Assembly (NCBI GenBank): GCA_902806595.1
Contig: CADCXC010000009.1
Location: forward strand, 1-64,000
Direction of reading: 5' to 3'
From: Pyrenopolyporus hunteri
Lineage: Eukaryota; Ascomycota; Sordariomycetes; Xylariales; Hypoxylaceae
DNA length: 64,000 nucleotides
Under the pieces are notes generated by a model. The model made no database searches. It saw nothing but the letters and a program-made list of their open reading frames with translations, and was not told the DNA's origin. The position numbers were made by a program, and so were the translations under genes. The number at the start of each line of letters is the position of its first letter. Within the stretch, counting starts at the first letter, position 1. Below are positions 45,719-59,200 of the stretch, piece by piece.

Positions 45719-46850
45719 AGGTTTGGGGTGGCGTTACTTATGATGACGATGGTAAAGGCAGACGGCCGGCCGATATCTCTACGCCCACCCGTCCGTCTAC
45801 CATCTATCGTCTACGTATATCACATACCTACCTGTACACACTACCCACCACCGGAAGTCGATGATCCTTCCTCCACCCCCCTCAAAGTCTCAATCCCATA
45901 ATACCCGCATATCTATCTGATTGCGCCCCCGCTTTGGCAGTAGGTGATACATACATACACTAAGGTATGTAAACGGTCACTCACCTATCCCACCCCGCAC
46001 ACGTACGCGCGTAGCAAAGATACGGAGAAGGGAAAGATGGAGACACGTACATATATAGTAGGATAGAGTGGATAGAGTGGATGGATGGAGGGATACTAAT
46101 GTGGGAACGCCGCCGATCAGGGTGGCGAATGTGATACCCCTTTAGTTGTAATCGAGCTTGGAAATGTGTTGATCGGTCGGCTGGATCGATTAAAACGTTT
46201 ATTTGAGGCTTGAAGGAGGGCCGGGGTGCGATGTATGGAAACTGCGAATAGCAGTTACTGATGCGTAGGAGCGGATTATATGTGAAAGTTCAGCGACGCG
46301 ACCTTATGGATGGGCGAGCAGAATAAGGAAAACACCGTGAAGGTCTGAATCTCCGACAAAGTAGAGTACCTACATATTAAGTCATCAGTGTGTAGCTAAG
46401 AGGACAAACTGCTATATTCAAGACACATCCAGCACGAAGTAAGTTCCGTAGGTATAAGTCACATGTCACGTCTCGTGGTAGTTTGCCAACTGGTATTAGT
46501 ATTGCAGCAGCGAAAGTGTTAAGTAGTAATTCGGGTCTGAATATCCCCCGCGCCGCCTAATACTGTATATGAAGAACGCCGCCTATGCAAAGAATGCGGC
46601 AGTATCTAGATTAAGACAGAATCCCGTCCGATCCTTATAGTAAGTGATAATATCGTCCCTAGTATAACCCGAACGAACACCCTTTCTACAGCATGATTCA
46701 TGCGCGAAGCGTCTGTGAATAGCAATAAACTGGTAAAGATGTAATGGTAGAATGCAATGTAAGAGATGACAACAATGTAACGGGTAGTGGTATCATAAAA
46801 CGTTCCTTCTAGAAAAGAAGACTAAACCTCCTCATGGTAAGTCGTGATCA
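45719..46850. other. Convergent intergenic region, SDR / HAD protein
   Basis: About 1.1 kb of non-coding DNA with a GGATAGAGT-type repeat at 46061-46090. No gene or RNA was recognised. No lactonase or aldolase of the rhamnose pathway is hidden here. Confidence 0.5.
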
Positions 46851-48271
46851 TCATGCGGCGAACTCGAGCGGGCGCTCCTCTGCGGGGCTAAACACGGCGC
46901 AATCCTGAGCCTCCTCTAGACTCAGCTTGGGCATGTCAGCTAGGCGAGGCTTCTCGCTCCTCTTCCTCCGCTCCATCTCGCGCTCGATGCCGTAGTTGAC
47001 AGCGTCCAGCACCGTGTTGACGGTGACGCGAGGCTTGTAGGCCGGTTCGGTACCATCCTGGTAGACTCCTGTCTTGACCAGGATGCTGAACCAGTCGTTT
47101 TCGGCCTTTTCGTTGTATTGGTTGGTTCCCCGGATGTCGCTCTCAGGTGTGTCACCCACGAAGTAGACCGTCTCCGGGGGAGCGTTTAGGTGGTGTTCAT
47201 TCATACGCCACCGCTTGAGTAAGCGGGTCGCAAACTCGAACGTTCCAATCTGGGGTTTGCCGAAGGCGTGGGTCTGCAGGGTCTTGCCCTTGGTAACCTC
47301 CTTGAAGGTATACTCGACGATGCCCCGCAGAGCTCCCATGCCGAGGCGGACGTTGTCGTGGGCGGCTGACCAGACAACATCGTTGTGAGAGAAGAAGATC
47401 GGCGGGCCTTCGTCAAAAGTCTCTGACAGGGTTCCGATGCGGCCACCCTTGGACATAGCCAGGTCGAGGATGATCTGAAGGTCTCCAGCCCAGTCACGGG
47501 AGTCAGCGAAGACGAAGACGGCCTCGATGGTGACCTTGCTGAAGTCCCGCTCCTTTGAGTTACGGAGCTCCTCGGGGGTTAATTTGCGGAACGGGGTAGT
47601 GGCGGCGTTAGCCTTAATAATGTCGCCGGGGGTGACGACATCCTTGAAACCGTAGCCCTGAGCCACCGTGCGGCACTTCTCACCTTCGCCGCCAACGACG
47701 AGGACGGTATTATACTTGTTCGCCATCTCTGACATGGGCGTGTGGCCACATATGAACTGGGCTGGCGAGATCTCAATGTCTAGCTGGCGAGAGAGGTCAC
47801 CGCAGCGCTCAGCCTCGGTCTTGCCGCCGCCATTGGTCAAGAAGATGTATGGACTATTCCCGTTAGCATATCGTTCAGCGAGACATCCGAGCGAAGCAGG
47901 GGAGATAAAATCACTTACACTTTGATCCCGTATTTGTTTTCGCCATTCAGGACTTTCATAGCCTGGATGGCCTCAGGGATAGGACGACCGCCTCGGACGA
48001 GGACGCCGTCGATATCGAAGGCAAAGGCGAAGCTGTCAGCGACAAGCTCCTCGTCGATGGGTGGAGATATAGGGGAGACCGCCGCGTCCGACTCCGGAGT
48101 CGAAGACGTAGCGCTGGCGGCCGGGCTTAGAGACGGAGCTGTGTCTGACTCGGAAGGACTACCGACCGGAGACTCGACGAGCAGCTTGCGAGCGAGGTCG
48201 GTTCGTGCCGTCTCGATCTCTTCGGCGAAGCTGCCGCGGTGGAAGGTAGGCTGTTGCGTTTCCAAAGACAT
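46851..48271 (-). CDS. HAD-superfamily class IIA hydrolase, CECR5/HDHD5-like
   Basis: Exons 47919-48271 and 46851-47853 give 451 residues. The 65-bp intron (GTAAGT...AATAG) joins YGIKV to PYIFLTNGGG. HAD motifs occur in order: motif I FDIDGVLVRGG with Asp86 and Asp88, motif II FLTNGGG, the motif III Lys in FGKPQIGTFEF, and motif IV VGDTPESDIRG. The class IIA cap lies between motifs II and III. The layout matches the CECR5/HDHD5 subfamily (yeast YKR070W-like), believed mitochondrial and of unknown substrate. The first 75 residues are a Ser/Pro/Glu-rich low-complexity extension rather than a clear presequence. No link to the neighbouring sugar genes is evident. Confidence 0.9.
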
Positions 48272-50193
48272 GTTGATGAAATAAGAGGGGTTAAAGAATC
48301 GAAAGGTAATGACCGAACTCTACACGCGATATAAAAAGCAAACAGGTAAACGTGGGAGTTTGAGGGGGACCAGCCAAAACGGTCGTTGTCGTCGTTGCAA
48401 CTGTTGATATGTCTTGCGTGTATCTCAGTCTTAACGCAGAAAGGGGACAACTCTAACTCCTGGTGAGTAGTCGACTTGTTGTTAAAGAAGGAGAATTTAG
48501 ATCCCATTCTGGGGTCTGGGGGAGGGGCTATATATATCTAAACATGAACTAACTGCTAGGCATTGGAAAGAGTGGTTCTGGCTGGTACATGTGAGAGTAA
48601 ACAGTAAACACGCACCGTCGTTCCATAATACAGATAATACATGTAGCAGCAGAAACCCCATACTAGTAGGCTCGACATGTACAATGATGTGTGGCTACGT
48701 ACTGGCCGGATGTATCTTTGCAAAGTGTGGATGGAGGCGTGCTTGCTGTGTGGATCCTGGCCTTATACTACCCTGGACAGCTAGTATATAGTCGTATATA
48801 GTTGTATATAGTCGTGCAGGTGTAGTCGTATAAGGCAGTGTTAGATATACGTACATACATACCTACATAATATAGTCGTGTCCCAATAGTAGTACAGGTA
48901 TCCCTACATACATGTAGCAGGTCGCGCGGATCAGAAGGCGAAGAGCTCGGTTATCGCTTCCGGGTACTTGCATGGCAAGCAGGGTGAGATTTGAGTCGCC
49001 GAGCGCGCAAAGCCAATAGAAAAATCATCATATTTAGAGGACCGTCTCACTCCTCGCCAACGTCAGCCTCGTGTGTGTCTGGCGTTACTGACCTGTAACG
49101 TTGAAGTCGCCTCTGTGTCTCGGCATCGGGGCATCTAGCATATTCGATAATGTACTGTACGTACACAATCGTCCGCCCGCCGATGATCCAGGGGTTCCTA
49201 AAGGTGTAGGAACATCTATCTGCAACTTTCCTAGGTATTCTAACGTCCCTCGCAGGGACCCTTGGCAGGACCCTAGGTTAGGTATGTACCTACGTAGGGG
49301 AGGCGATAGAGCAACATCGCTGGCTGGGTGGCTAGCTTGCCCGTATACCCGTACATACGCGGTATGCCAGGCGAAGGAGCATTCGCGAATGAGGTGGCAG
49401 ACCCGGTTGCGAACCTTACAAGGATCGAGAATCAGGGTCTTTCTCGTCTGCTCTGTCCCTTCGCTTGGGTTGCCGAACCAGGTAGGGCCGGTTCCTTGTC
49501 ACGCCTTGGAAGCGTCAAGGAACCCGACAAGTATTCGTGGCGTGCAGCATCAGGTACACTAGCCTCGCCAGGTATGATGACGCCGCTACCGAAAGGGGAT
49601 ATGATCTGTTACGTAGGACGCCGCGCTTAGCAGTGTCATCTATCAGGTTCGAGCACCGACGCTTGGTCCCTGTACTGTACGCATATGTAACCGTGCTTCA
49701 TTGATGCCTCTAGAGGTAGCCTGGCATTGCTCGAAAGCAGGTTGAGTGGTGTATACGCTCTTCGTATGAAGAATCATTGGCAATGTATTTTGTATGTAGC
49801 CCCGAATAGCATTAGACCGTGTTTGCTGTAGACGTTGTGTTGGGTTACATAGGGCTACCGGGGGGAAACAGCCTACACGAGTCCTGTTGAGGTGGGCCCG
49901 GGTAGGCAGGTGGATGATGGAATAACCAGCTTGGTTTAGAGCTTTTTGGGGGGGGCACGGAGGCTGATTCTTCGCTTGAAGCTGGTAAGAGATGACGGCG
50001 GCGGTGTTCTTTGTCGCTTTCTTTCGTTAGATAGGCAGGTAGGTAACCTATTAATCTAGCATGCCAAGCATGCCCTACCCAGACGTACTCGATGCAAGGG
50101 TCTCTGATAGATCGGACCGAGAAGCCAGGCTGCTGGATGCTTCAAATGTTATTAGGTATCTGAGAGAAGCGTCGGCGAGTAGCCTGCCAGCAA

Positions 50194-50221
50194 GGATGGA
50201 TGGATGGATGAATGGATGGAT
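50194..50221. repeat. GGAT tetranucleotide microsatellite
   Basis: Interrupted tandem GGAT units (one GAAT variant) in the gene desert. Confidence 0.8.
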
Positions 50222-52673
50222 ACAATACAACGGTGCGGCTACAGGGAGGTACAATCAAGGCTGTACAGCGACCAAAGATACTGTCCATATGAGACTGGTG
50301 CGGTGAGATGACTGGGGTGGTGATGAACTTGATGAAGGTAGTGAAAAGAAAGGAGGCATCGAAGGGTGTTGTCAAGCGGTTAGCGGTTAGCGGTTAGCGT
50401 GCGTACAAGTACCCTACCTTAGGTACCTGTATGTATGTACCACGTAGGAATCGGACAGCCGCAGAAACTCTGACGTCAAGCGCCGATAAATAGTGGATTA
50501 TATATGGGGTTCTTAAGTCTTTTTAATGCAATGTTGGGGTTATTCTTGTGCCTATTCGGCGTTTTTGACCCCTCGACGCCCCCTCGGCACCATTAGCCAC
50601 CCTTCGGCCGACACCCGCCCCTCCCTGTCCCCTTTTCCACTGCTACCCAATAACACCGTAGTATGTATACACACATTATACACACATTATACACATATCC
50701 ATCCACCACCCCTTTTAGCTCTACATGCACCCCTCAATCAACCTACCTTGACCTCAGGTGCCCCTGGAGATCCATTCACACAACCTGCTACTTCTTCGCT
50801 CGATATAGATTTTAGGTACAGCATACGTACACGGCTCCCCTGGGGGACTACGGGTGCCCAAACGAGGAAAGATGCGGGATAATCAGCCTGTGAACGGTGC
50901 TACGGCGGCGGTTATCACGGAAAGGAACATCTCTCCTTTCCGATCGTGGTCGAATGCCATCCACGAGGCCGATCTAATCTTAGACTGGTAGCATGAGCAT
51001 AATTGTGTAATGGATCCGTGTACACTATACTCAAGTAGATGTCTATCGACAGGCATCTCTGTGTTGAATTAGACATGCAAGGGTTGCCGGTGAGGGCATA
51101 CGCCTATACGCCTGACGTGGTCTTGTTTGTTCTTGACTAAGACGCATAATTCCTAGAGATATATATACTTATCTAAGGCAGGGCAGCGTTGGATGATGAT
51201 ATACAAAGAGATTGCCCCGCCATCATTTCTTCGTCTATATGTATACCTAGGTAGCCCTGGTAGTATTCGTGTAAGTGCGCCCGGGCGTCTATATGAGGGT
51301 ATCACAGTAAATAAGTACCTACCTAAGTACGTAGGTTTACATGTTCCGCGTACCTACCTAGGTATATACCTGTAGTAGGTATGTGGTGAAGCCGCTAGAA
51401 ACAAAATGCTCCAGAAAAGCGATATAATCGCCACTGTATATCCACCGGCGTCCATCTCGATATCCATACCTTACTCCTCCCCCGGACCCGTTCTTGCTAT
51501 GTTTCCCCGGCTTCCCCATGTCTCCGAAGATCAAGTAGCGGCCGTCGGGCTCGGTTCCAACACTTGATAAGCGCTACCGTGATTCTCACCGCAGCCCAAA
51601 CCCACTCTTAGCCTGCAATAGATGTAGATCTTTGGGGGAACGAACCCACAAGGACTCGAGGAAAGGCTCAGCATTGACGTCCGGAACAGGGAATCCTTTT
51701 GGCGATAGAATAGGTTAATTCTCTAGCTAAGAGACACGTATATACACCTACCTACCTAGGTACCACATACGGGTATATTGCACAGGTTAGTATCTACCGC
51801 CTATCCAATGCCATGAATACATTTAATGGAAATGTTCGATTTTTGCGGGTTACTGTAAGCAGCTAAGATCTTACAAGGGGGGTTGAAATCTATGAGCCCC
51901 ATTCTCTCCTTGTCTAGCTCGCCGCTAGCATCCTCCGTTTCCCTGATATATGCGAGTTAGAGGTTTCGACTACTATCAACTAACATAGTCATTCCCCGTC
52001 ACCTTCCGTTAAGAATCAGTTGACTAAGGATCCACGTATGGATCAGTTGATTTACACGGAAACGGAACATTAACGGGTCGAACAGACCCCGCTCTCTGGC
52101 CTATAACCTATTATCTAGGTATTACTTGATAGCTCGAGCCCAGTAGCCTGGGCTGCTTTAGTCGAACAATTTATGGACCTTTTACCCCGTGTTTACATCG
52201 ATAACCGAGTGGATGTGTCAAGCTGCCACATGAGTCTATTAACATCGCGCTGAGGAACTACATAAGATTAGGTCAGAATAATGATAATAATTAATTGAGG
52301 TGGAAAACTACGTCCATGGCCGTGCTAATATAGCGATGATAAAATGTGTAAACCCTACTGGTAGAATAGATTCAGCCAGCCATTCCGTTTCATTTACGGG
52401 GCCCTACATATATACGTTTGAGCATTGGCACAATATTATAACACTTATCGCCTACCTAAGCTGCGAAATGCCACTATATCATGCATAGTGACGTCCACAG
52501 GAAGGTGGTAACTAGGAGACTTGGAAAACGGATAATGAGCGAACACAGCAGACGTAAGGAACCCGTAGAGGTCTCGTCACCGACCCGTCATTCAAAGCAT
52601 TGCACCGTGCAGAGATCTATAGACATTTCTGATTGTGAATTTTAAAATTCGAAACAGGGTCTACTTGTCACGT

Positions 52674-52719
52674 AGTATGCGGTATGCGGTATGCGGTATG
52701 TGGTATATGGTATGTGGTT
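52674..52719. repeat. GGTATGC/GGTATGT tandem repeat
   Basis: About six imperfect heptamer units in the gene desert, about 560 bp left of the transposon. Confidence 0.8.
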
Positions 52720-53269
52720 ATAAGTGGCATAGATGGGTGGGGGGCAGGGGCTGAAGATTTTGCAAGCGGTGTTCGATTTCTAATATCCAATGGTTGGGTC
52801 GTCATAACGTGGGCCGTTATGATAGCCTGAGATTGGCGCCGATGAGATAAGGGGACGACACTATGTTTGGGTGCATGTGAAAGTCACCTCCCCTGACGCC
52901 AAGGGAAGCCGGTTGCCAGAAATCCTTCGTGTGGTTGCTGCTCGATGACGATTGTGTTACCGCTCTCCGCCGCCAGCGTAAGCATGGAAAGGGGGACTCG
53001 AGAGGCGGAGTACGGCGTAAATACAGAATATTCTTCTTTTTGAAATTGGCACTTCCCATGGTTCTATCTATGACCAATGCATACTTACATTCACAGCCTC
53101 GAGTGTCCATGTAGACTAGTCCCTTGCTCTTACGTAGCTAATGAGCCAGTTGTCCAATCGTAAAATTTCAACTCGTACGAGAACCTAGAGATAATCTTCT
53201 TGGCGAGTATTTTGTATAGGAGTGCTAGCTAGCACCAATAAACATGATAATACGCTAATCGAAGCGTAT

Positions 53270-53281
53270 AAAAAGCACGAC
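53270..53281. repeat. Left target-site duplication of the 7.2-kb transposon
   Basis: AAAAAGCACGAC, identical to 60473-60484 on the far side of the AT-rich block. A perfect 12-bp direct repeat in mixed-composition DNA exactly bounding the block supports target-site duplication. Confidence 0.85.
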
Positions 53282-56200
53282 ACCTTTCCTTATACTTATT
53301 ATCCGTGCGTATGCTACTGTTAATAGCAGTGCGGACGTATTATTAAAAATATTAATTAACGTTAATTTTAACGTAAAAATAATAAAATATTAATAAAAAA
53401 AATAAATAATAATAATTTTTTAATTTGTTTATTTATTTATATTAAAATTTACGATATCGTTATATTTTATTATAATAATTAATTTTTAATATACGATAAT
53501 ATTAATAACGAATATATCGATAATAATTAATTTTAAATAATAAAAAAAAATTAAAATTTTTAACATTTATATATTTTTAAAATTCGATTTAATAATCGAA
53601 AAAAAAAACGTTATTTTAAATATCGAATTTTTATTATAAAATATTATTAATAAATAATTTAATAAAATAAAAAAAAAATTAAAATTTAAAAAAAAATTAT
53701 AATTAAATTAATAATTATTTTAAATAATTTCGTTAAATTTTTTAAAAATAATAATTAAAATAATCATTAAAAAATAATTAAAAAATATATTAAAACTTTA
53801 AAATAATATTTTAATATTTTAATATATATATAATTAAACGATAATTTTATTATATTATTATAATTTATTAATATATTAATAAAAATAAAAATTATAAAAT
53901 TTAAATTTTAATTAATAAATTTAATTTTATACGTAAAAATAATAAAATAAAAAATAAAATTACTTAAATTAATTATAAAAATATTTATAATTAAAATTTA
54001 TAAAAAAATCTTTAATAAAATTTCGATTAATTAAATTAATAAATAATTTACTTTTTAACGAAAATTAAATATATGTATTTTAATACGATTTTTTCGAAAA
54101 TAATTAAAAATAAAACTTTTTTCGTATATAATTAAAAAAATTTTAACGAATATTTTAAAATTTCCTTTAAACGTTATTAAAAATATTTAAATTATAAAAA
54201 CGAAATAAATTATTTAAACGATAAATTTAAATATAAAAAATATATTATTAAAAAATAATAAAAAAATTTTTATTAAAAATATTTTAAACGTTATAATAAT
54301 AAAAATTTTAAAAAAATAAATCGTATACGTAATATTTAAAATATTTATAAATATAATAAATTTAACTATTAAAAATTATATAATTATTAATAAAAAAATA
54401 ATTATTAAAAAAATTAAATTATAAATAAATATTATTTTCGTAAATATATACATTTTTAAATATAAAATAAATAACGTTATTAAAATAATTATTTAAATAA
54501 TAATATTTAAAAAAAACGTAAAACGATTTAAATTATTTTTAATAAATAATTTATTTTAAAAAATAAAAAAATAAACTTATATTATTTATTATAATTTAAA
54601 ATATTAAAATTATTATATTATTAAATATTATAATAAAAAAACTTTTTATAAAAATTATAATAAATAATTAAATTATTATAAATTTATATTTTTAAATAAT
54701 TATAATTAATTCGTTAAATACGTTAATTATTATAATTTATATTTAATAAATTATAAAAATTATTTAAATAAATTTAAAAAAATTAATAAATAAATTATTT
54801 TATTAAATTAAATAAAATTAAAAATAATTCGACGGGTTAATAATAATTAATACGTAATTAAAAATATATTAATAAACGTTATTATATTAATTTTATCGTT
54901 AAATAAAAACCCCTTCGAAAAAATACGTTAATAAAAAATTATTAATAAAAAACGAATAACGTTTACCTTTATAAAAAAAAAATAAAAACTAATATTATTA
55001 ATATAAAATTTATAAGCATTGCTATGTGCACTACCATGCTTTGCTATCGGGCCTTATTTGCACTACCAGTACATTAAAATACCAACCATATCTAACAGCC
55101 CCACATACAAATCTACGTACAATCGCGTTAATACATAATGTACACCTTATGCCCCTTTTTCAATTGATTCAATTACATACATCCCACCATACATCTCACC
55201 ATATATACCTTTATATCCTTCCCATTCTAAGGATGCAAAATATAAAAATTACATCGCCATTTTCGCCTCAATTAAACCTTTCTAATGGTATAAGTTTCAT
55301 ATCAGTGCATGCCCTATTTCAAAAGTTATTTGAATATATACTCAATTCAAAGGTATAAGTGGTGGCCCTGGGGGTGATCATGTGATCCCCTTTGGCGGTC
55401 GCATACCCCTTTGACATCGGTATAGAATTGAGTATATATTCGAATAACTTTTGAAATAGGGCATGTACTGATATGAAAATTATATCATTGGAAAGGTCTA
55501 ATTGAGGCGAAAATGGCGATGTAATTTTTATATTTTGCATCCTTAGAATGGGAAGGATATAAAGGTATATATGGTGGGATGTATGGTGGGATGTATGGTG
55601 GGAGCTGTGTGTAATTGAATATGTACAAGAAATTCAATTGAAAAGTGTACCCGTACTCGGAGAGACTATCTGGTTTGCTGCATTTTTATATGCGGATTTG
55701 TTAGTGGGGCGGAGTGAGGGGTAGGAGATGTACTTTTTGTATTGGTAGTGCAAATAAGGGTCCGATAGCAAAGCATGGTAGTGCACATAGCAATTCTCAA
55801 ATTTATAACTATTAAAAATAAAAAAATAAAAAAATTAAAAATTATTAAAAAAATAATTACGGTTATTTTTATATTACTTTTAATTATTTCGTTTAATAAA
55901 AACTTTATATTTTTTAAATTAATAAACGTATATTTCGTAAAAATATTAAAAAAAATTAAAAATTAAACGATAAAATCGTTCGACTTTAATTTAATAAACT
56001 TTTAAAACGTTAAATAATTATAATAAAAAATTAAATATATTATAAATTTTTTAAATTCGATATAATTAATATAATATATTATAACGTTAATAAAATATTT
56101 AAAATATATAAAATATTATTATAAAAATATTAAAATAAAAATATCGAAATAATATTAATAATAAAACTATAAATATTAAAATAATAAAAAAATCGAATAA

Positions 56201-59200
56201 TATTTTACTTCGAATTTAATATATACCCCTTAATAAACGTTTAAAATACTTAAAAAAAAAATCGACTTAAAATTATAATATACGTTAAATAAATTTATAA
56301 ATTTAAAATAAAATACCGTTAATAAATTTATTATAAAAATTTAATATAATTTAATATAAACGAATATTTATATTTAAATTATTATCGATAATTTATTATT
56401 AAATTAATAATTAATTACTTTATAATATTAAAACTTTTAAAAAATTATTTAACGATAAAAAACGTTAATATTTATTATTTAAAATAAAAATTAAAAATAA
56501 AATCGAAATATAATAATCGAAAAATAACGAAATAATTCGTTAAAATCGATATAAAATTTATAAAATAATTAAATTAAATTATTTATAAAAAAAACCACGT
56601 ATTAAATTTATTTTTTTCGAATATTTTTTTCGTAAAAAATAAAATAGTTAAAAAATTTATATACGAAGTAAATTACTTATTATTTAAAATAACATTTTAA
56701 AATAAAAAAATCAAATTATTAATAAAAAAAACCCACACCTAAAAAATCCTTATAAATAAATTAAACCGTTTAAAAAATTTAATAAAAATAAAAATTTATA
56801 ATTTTTCGAAAATAATAAAAATTAATATCGTAAAAAATATTAATTAAATTATTAAAAATTTAATTAAATTAATTAATAATTATATTAAAATAATAAATAA
56901 AATATATCGAATAAAAAATAAAATATTTTTATAATAAAACGAAAAATATTAAAAATTTTAATAAAAATAAAAAAATATAAAAAAAATCGAATTATTCGAA
57001 TTAATTAAAAAAAAATTCTTTAAAATTTATAAAAAAATATTTATAACGTATTAAAATAAAATAAAAAATAAATATAAAAACGATAAAAAATTAATAAAAA
57101 TAATTAATTAATATAAATCGAATTAATAAATTAAAATATTATTTATTATTATAAACGATTAAATAATAAAAAAAATAATAAAAAAAATTAAATATTTAAT
57201 AAACGTTATATTATTTTATTTTAACCTCGAAAAAAATTTATAAAATAAATTTTTAATTAAAATAAAAAAACACTTATTTTAAAATATAAAAATTACGAAA
57301 AAAAAAACGAAAAAATATTTAATAAAAATATTTTTTACTTTTTTCGAAACCGATATAATAACGGTAAAATATTTAAAAATAATATAACCGGTTTTTATAA
57401 ATTATTATATAAAATTATTAAAAAAATATTTAAAACTAAAAATATTTTCGAACGTATAAAAAAACGCGAAAATAATAATAATATTTAAAATAAAAAAAAT
57501 CGATTTTATAATATATAAAATTTAAAAATTTATAATATTATTATTATATTTAAAAAAAAAATTAAAAAAATAATAATTAAAAAAATAATATAAACGATAT
57601 TTTAACACGATTTTATTAATTTATAATACATCGAAATAATATTTAAAAAATTCGTAATAAACCTTATAATTAATTTAATTTATAATATTAAATTAATATT
57701 AATAAATAATAAAAAAATTATATTAATTATTTTTAATATATAAAAAATTTTTAACGTTATATTAAAAAATCGATTATTAAAATAAATAATAAAATAAAAT
57801 TAACTCGAAAAAATACTTCGATTTATAAAAAACTTTTTTTTAAATAAAAAAATTATTACTCGTTTAAAAAAAATTATTATAAAAGTTAAAAAAATAAAAT
57901 ACGATACGTTATAAAAATTTTTCTTATTATTAATATTATATATATTATATTTTAATAAATTATTAAAAAATAATAATAATAAATAAAAATATATTAACGA
58001 TATAACGATATTAATTTTCGATAAAACATTAAAAAAAAATATTAAAATAATTTAAAAAAAAATAAATAAAATATTAAAATACGAGGAAAAAAATAAAATA
58101 ACGTTTATATCGAAAAAAATTAAAACTATATATTTTATTAAAAAAAAAATAATTATAATTCGATTATTAAATTTAAAAAAAATATTAAAATTAAATTAAT
58201 ACCTCCGTTATAACCGAAAATAAAAAAAATATTTTTAACATTAAAATAATTAAAAATATATTTAAATAAAAAACTTAAATATAAAAAATACGTAAAAATT
58301 AAAATCGTTAAAATTATAAAAATCGTTAATTATATTAAAAATTTTTTAATAATATTTAAAAGTTTTTTAATAAAAAAATTATATAAAATAATTCATTTAA
58401 TATTAATATTAATATTATTATACGAATAAAAAATATAATATAAAAAAAAAAAACCTTTAAAAAAATAATTAATATATATATAATATTTATAAATATTTAT
58501 TTAAAAAATTATATAATATTAATTTAAAAAACATTATTTAAAATAATTAAAAAAGTATTATTAATATAAAAAACTTTTTTAAAAAATATTTTATTTACGG
58601 TAATAAAAATAATTACCGTAAAAATAATATTAAAAATAAATAAACGTCGATACGTTTATCGATTACGTATAATATACGAAAAATATTTATTAACGAATCG
58701 AATAATATTTATAAAAATTTTTAAAAAATAAAAAATAAAATAATTTTAAACGATATATATTAATTTATAATTAATTATTAAATTATTTTTAATAATACGA
58801 AAATAAATATTATATTTATTTCGTTTCGACGTAAAATTAAAAAATAATTTTATTAAAAATAAAAATAAAAAAACGATTATAAAAAAATTTTAATATTAAT
58901 TTTAATAATAAAATTTTTAAAATATAATTATATTTTTAAATAAATTTTAAATTATAAAAAATTTCGATTATAAATACGTAATATATTAAAAATTAAAAAA
59001 AATCGATAAAAAAAAACGAAATAAATAAAATAGGTGTAATATTTAATACGAAAATATTAAACGTTTTTAAAAAATTAAAAAAAACGGCGAAATTATTTTT
59101 AAAATATAAAATAATATTATACGTAAATAATATAATAATAATTTAAAACGTTTAAAAAAATACTTCGATAATTTTATAAAAAATATTTATCGTAATTTAC

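Larger units (their letters stand above)
48272..53269. other. Five-kilobase gene desert with simple repeats
   Basis: I find no supportable gene on either strand. Frames up to 153 codons (for example 49101-49562) have no recognisable features. Local simple repeats are GGAT/GGATGGAT at 50194-50221, AGCGGTT x3 at about 50375-50399, GTATATAGT at 48783-48818 and GGTATGC-type units at 52674-52719. Palindromic motifs occur at about 51350-51372 and 51748-51765. Composition is mixed, not RIP-like, until the transposon begins at 53282. Confidence 0.55.

Noticed and set aside
49101..49630. Overlapping 153- and 100-codon + frames in the gene desert
   Set aside because: No start context, motif, splice structure or family resemblance.
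55026..55540. Paired frames encoding nearly the same peptide on opposite strands
   Set aside because: Produced by the inverted arms of the foldback element; AT-rich composition and no domain, so not called as genes.
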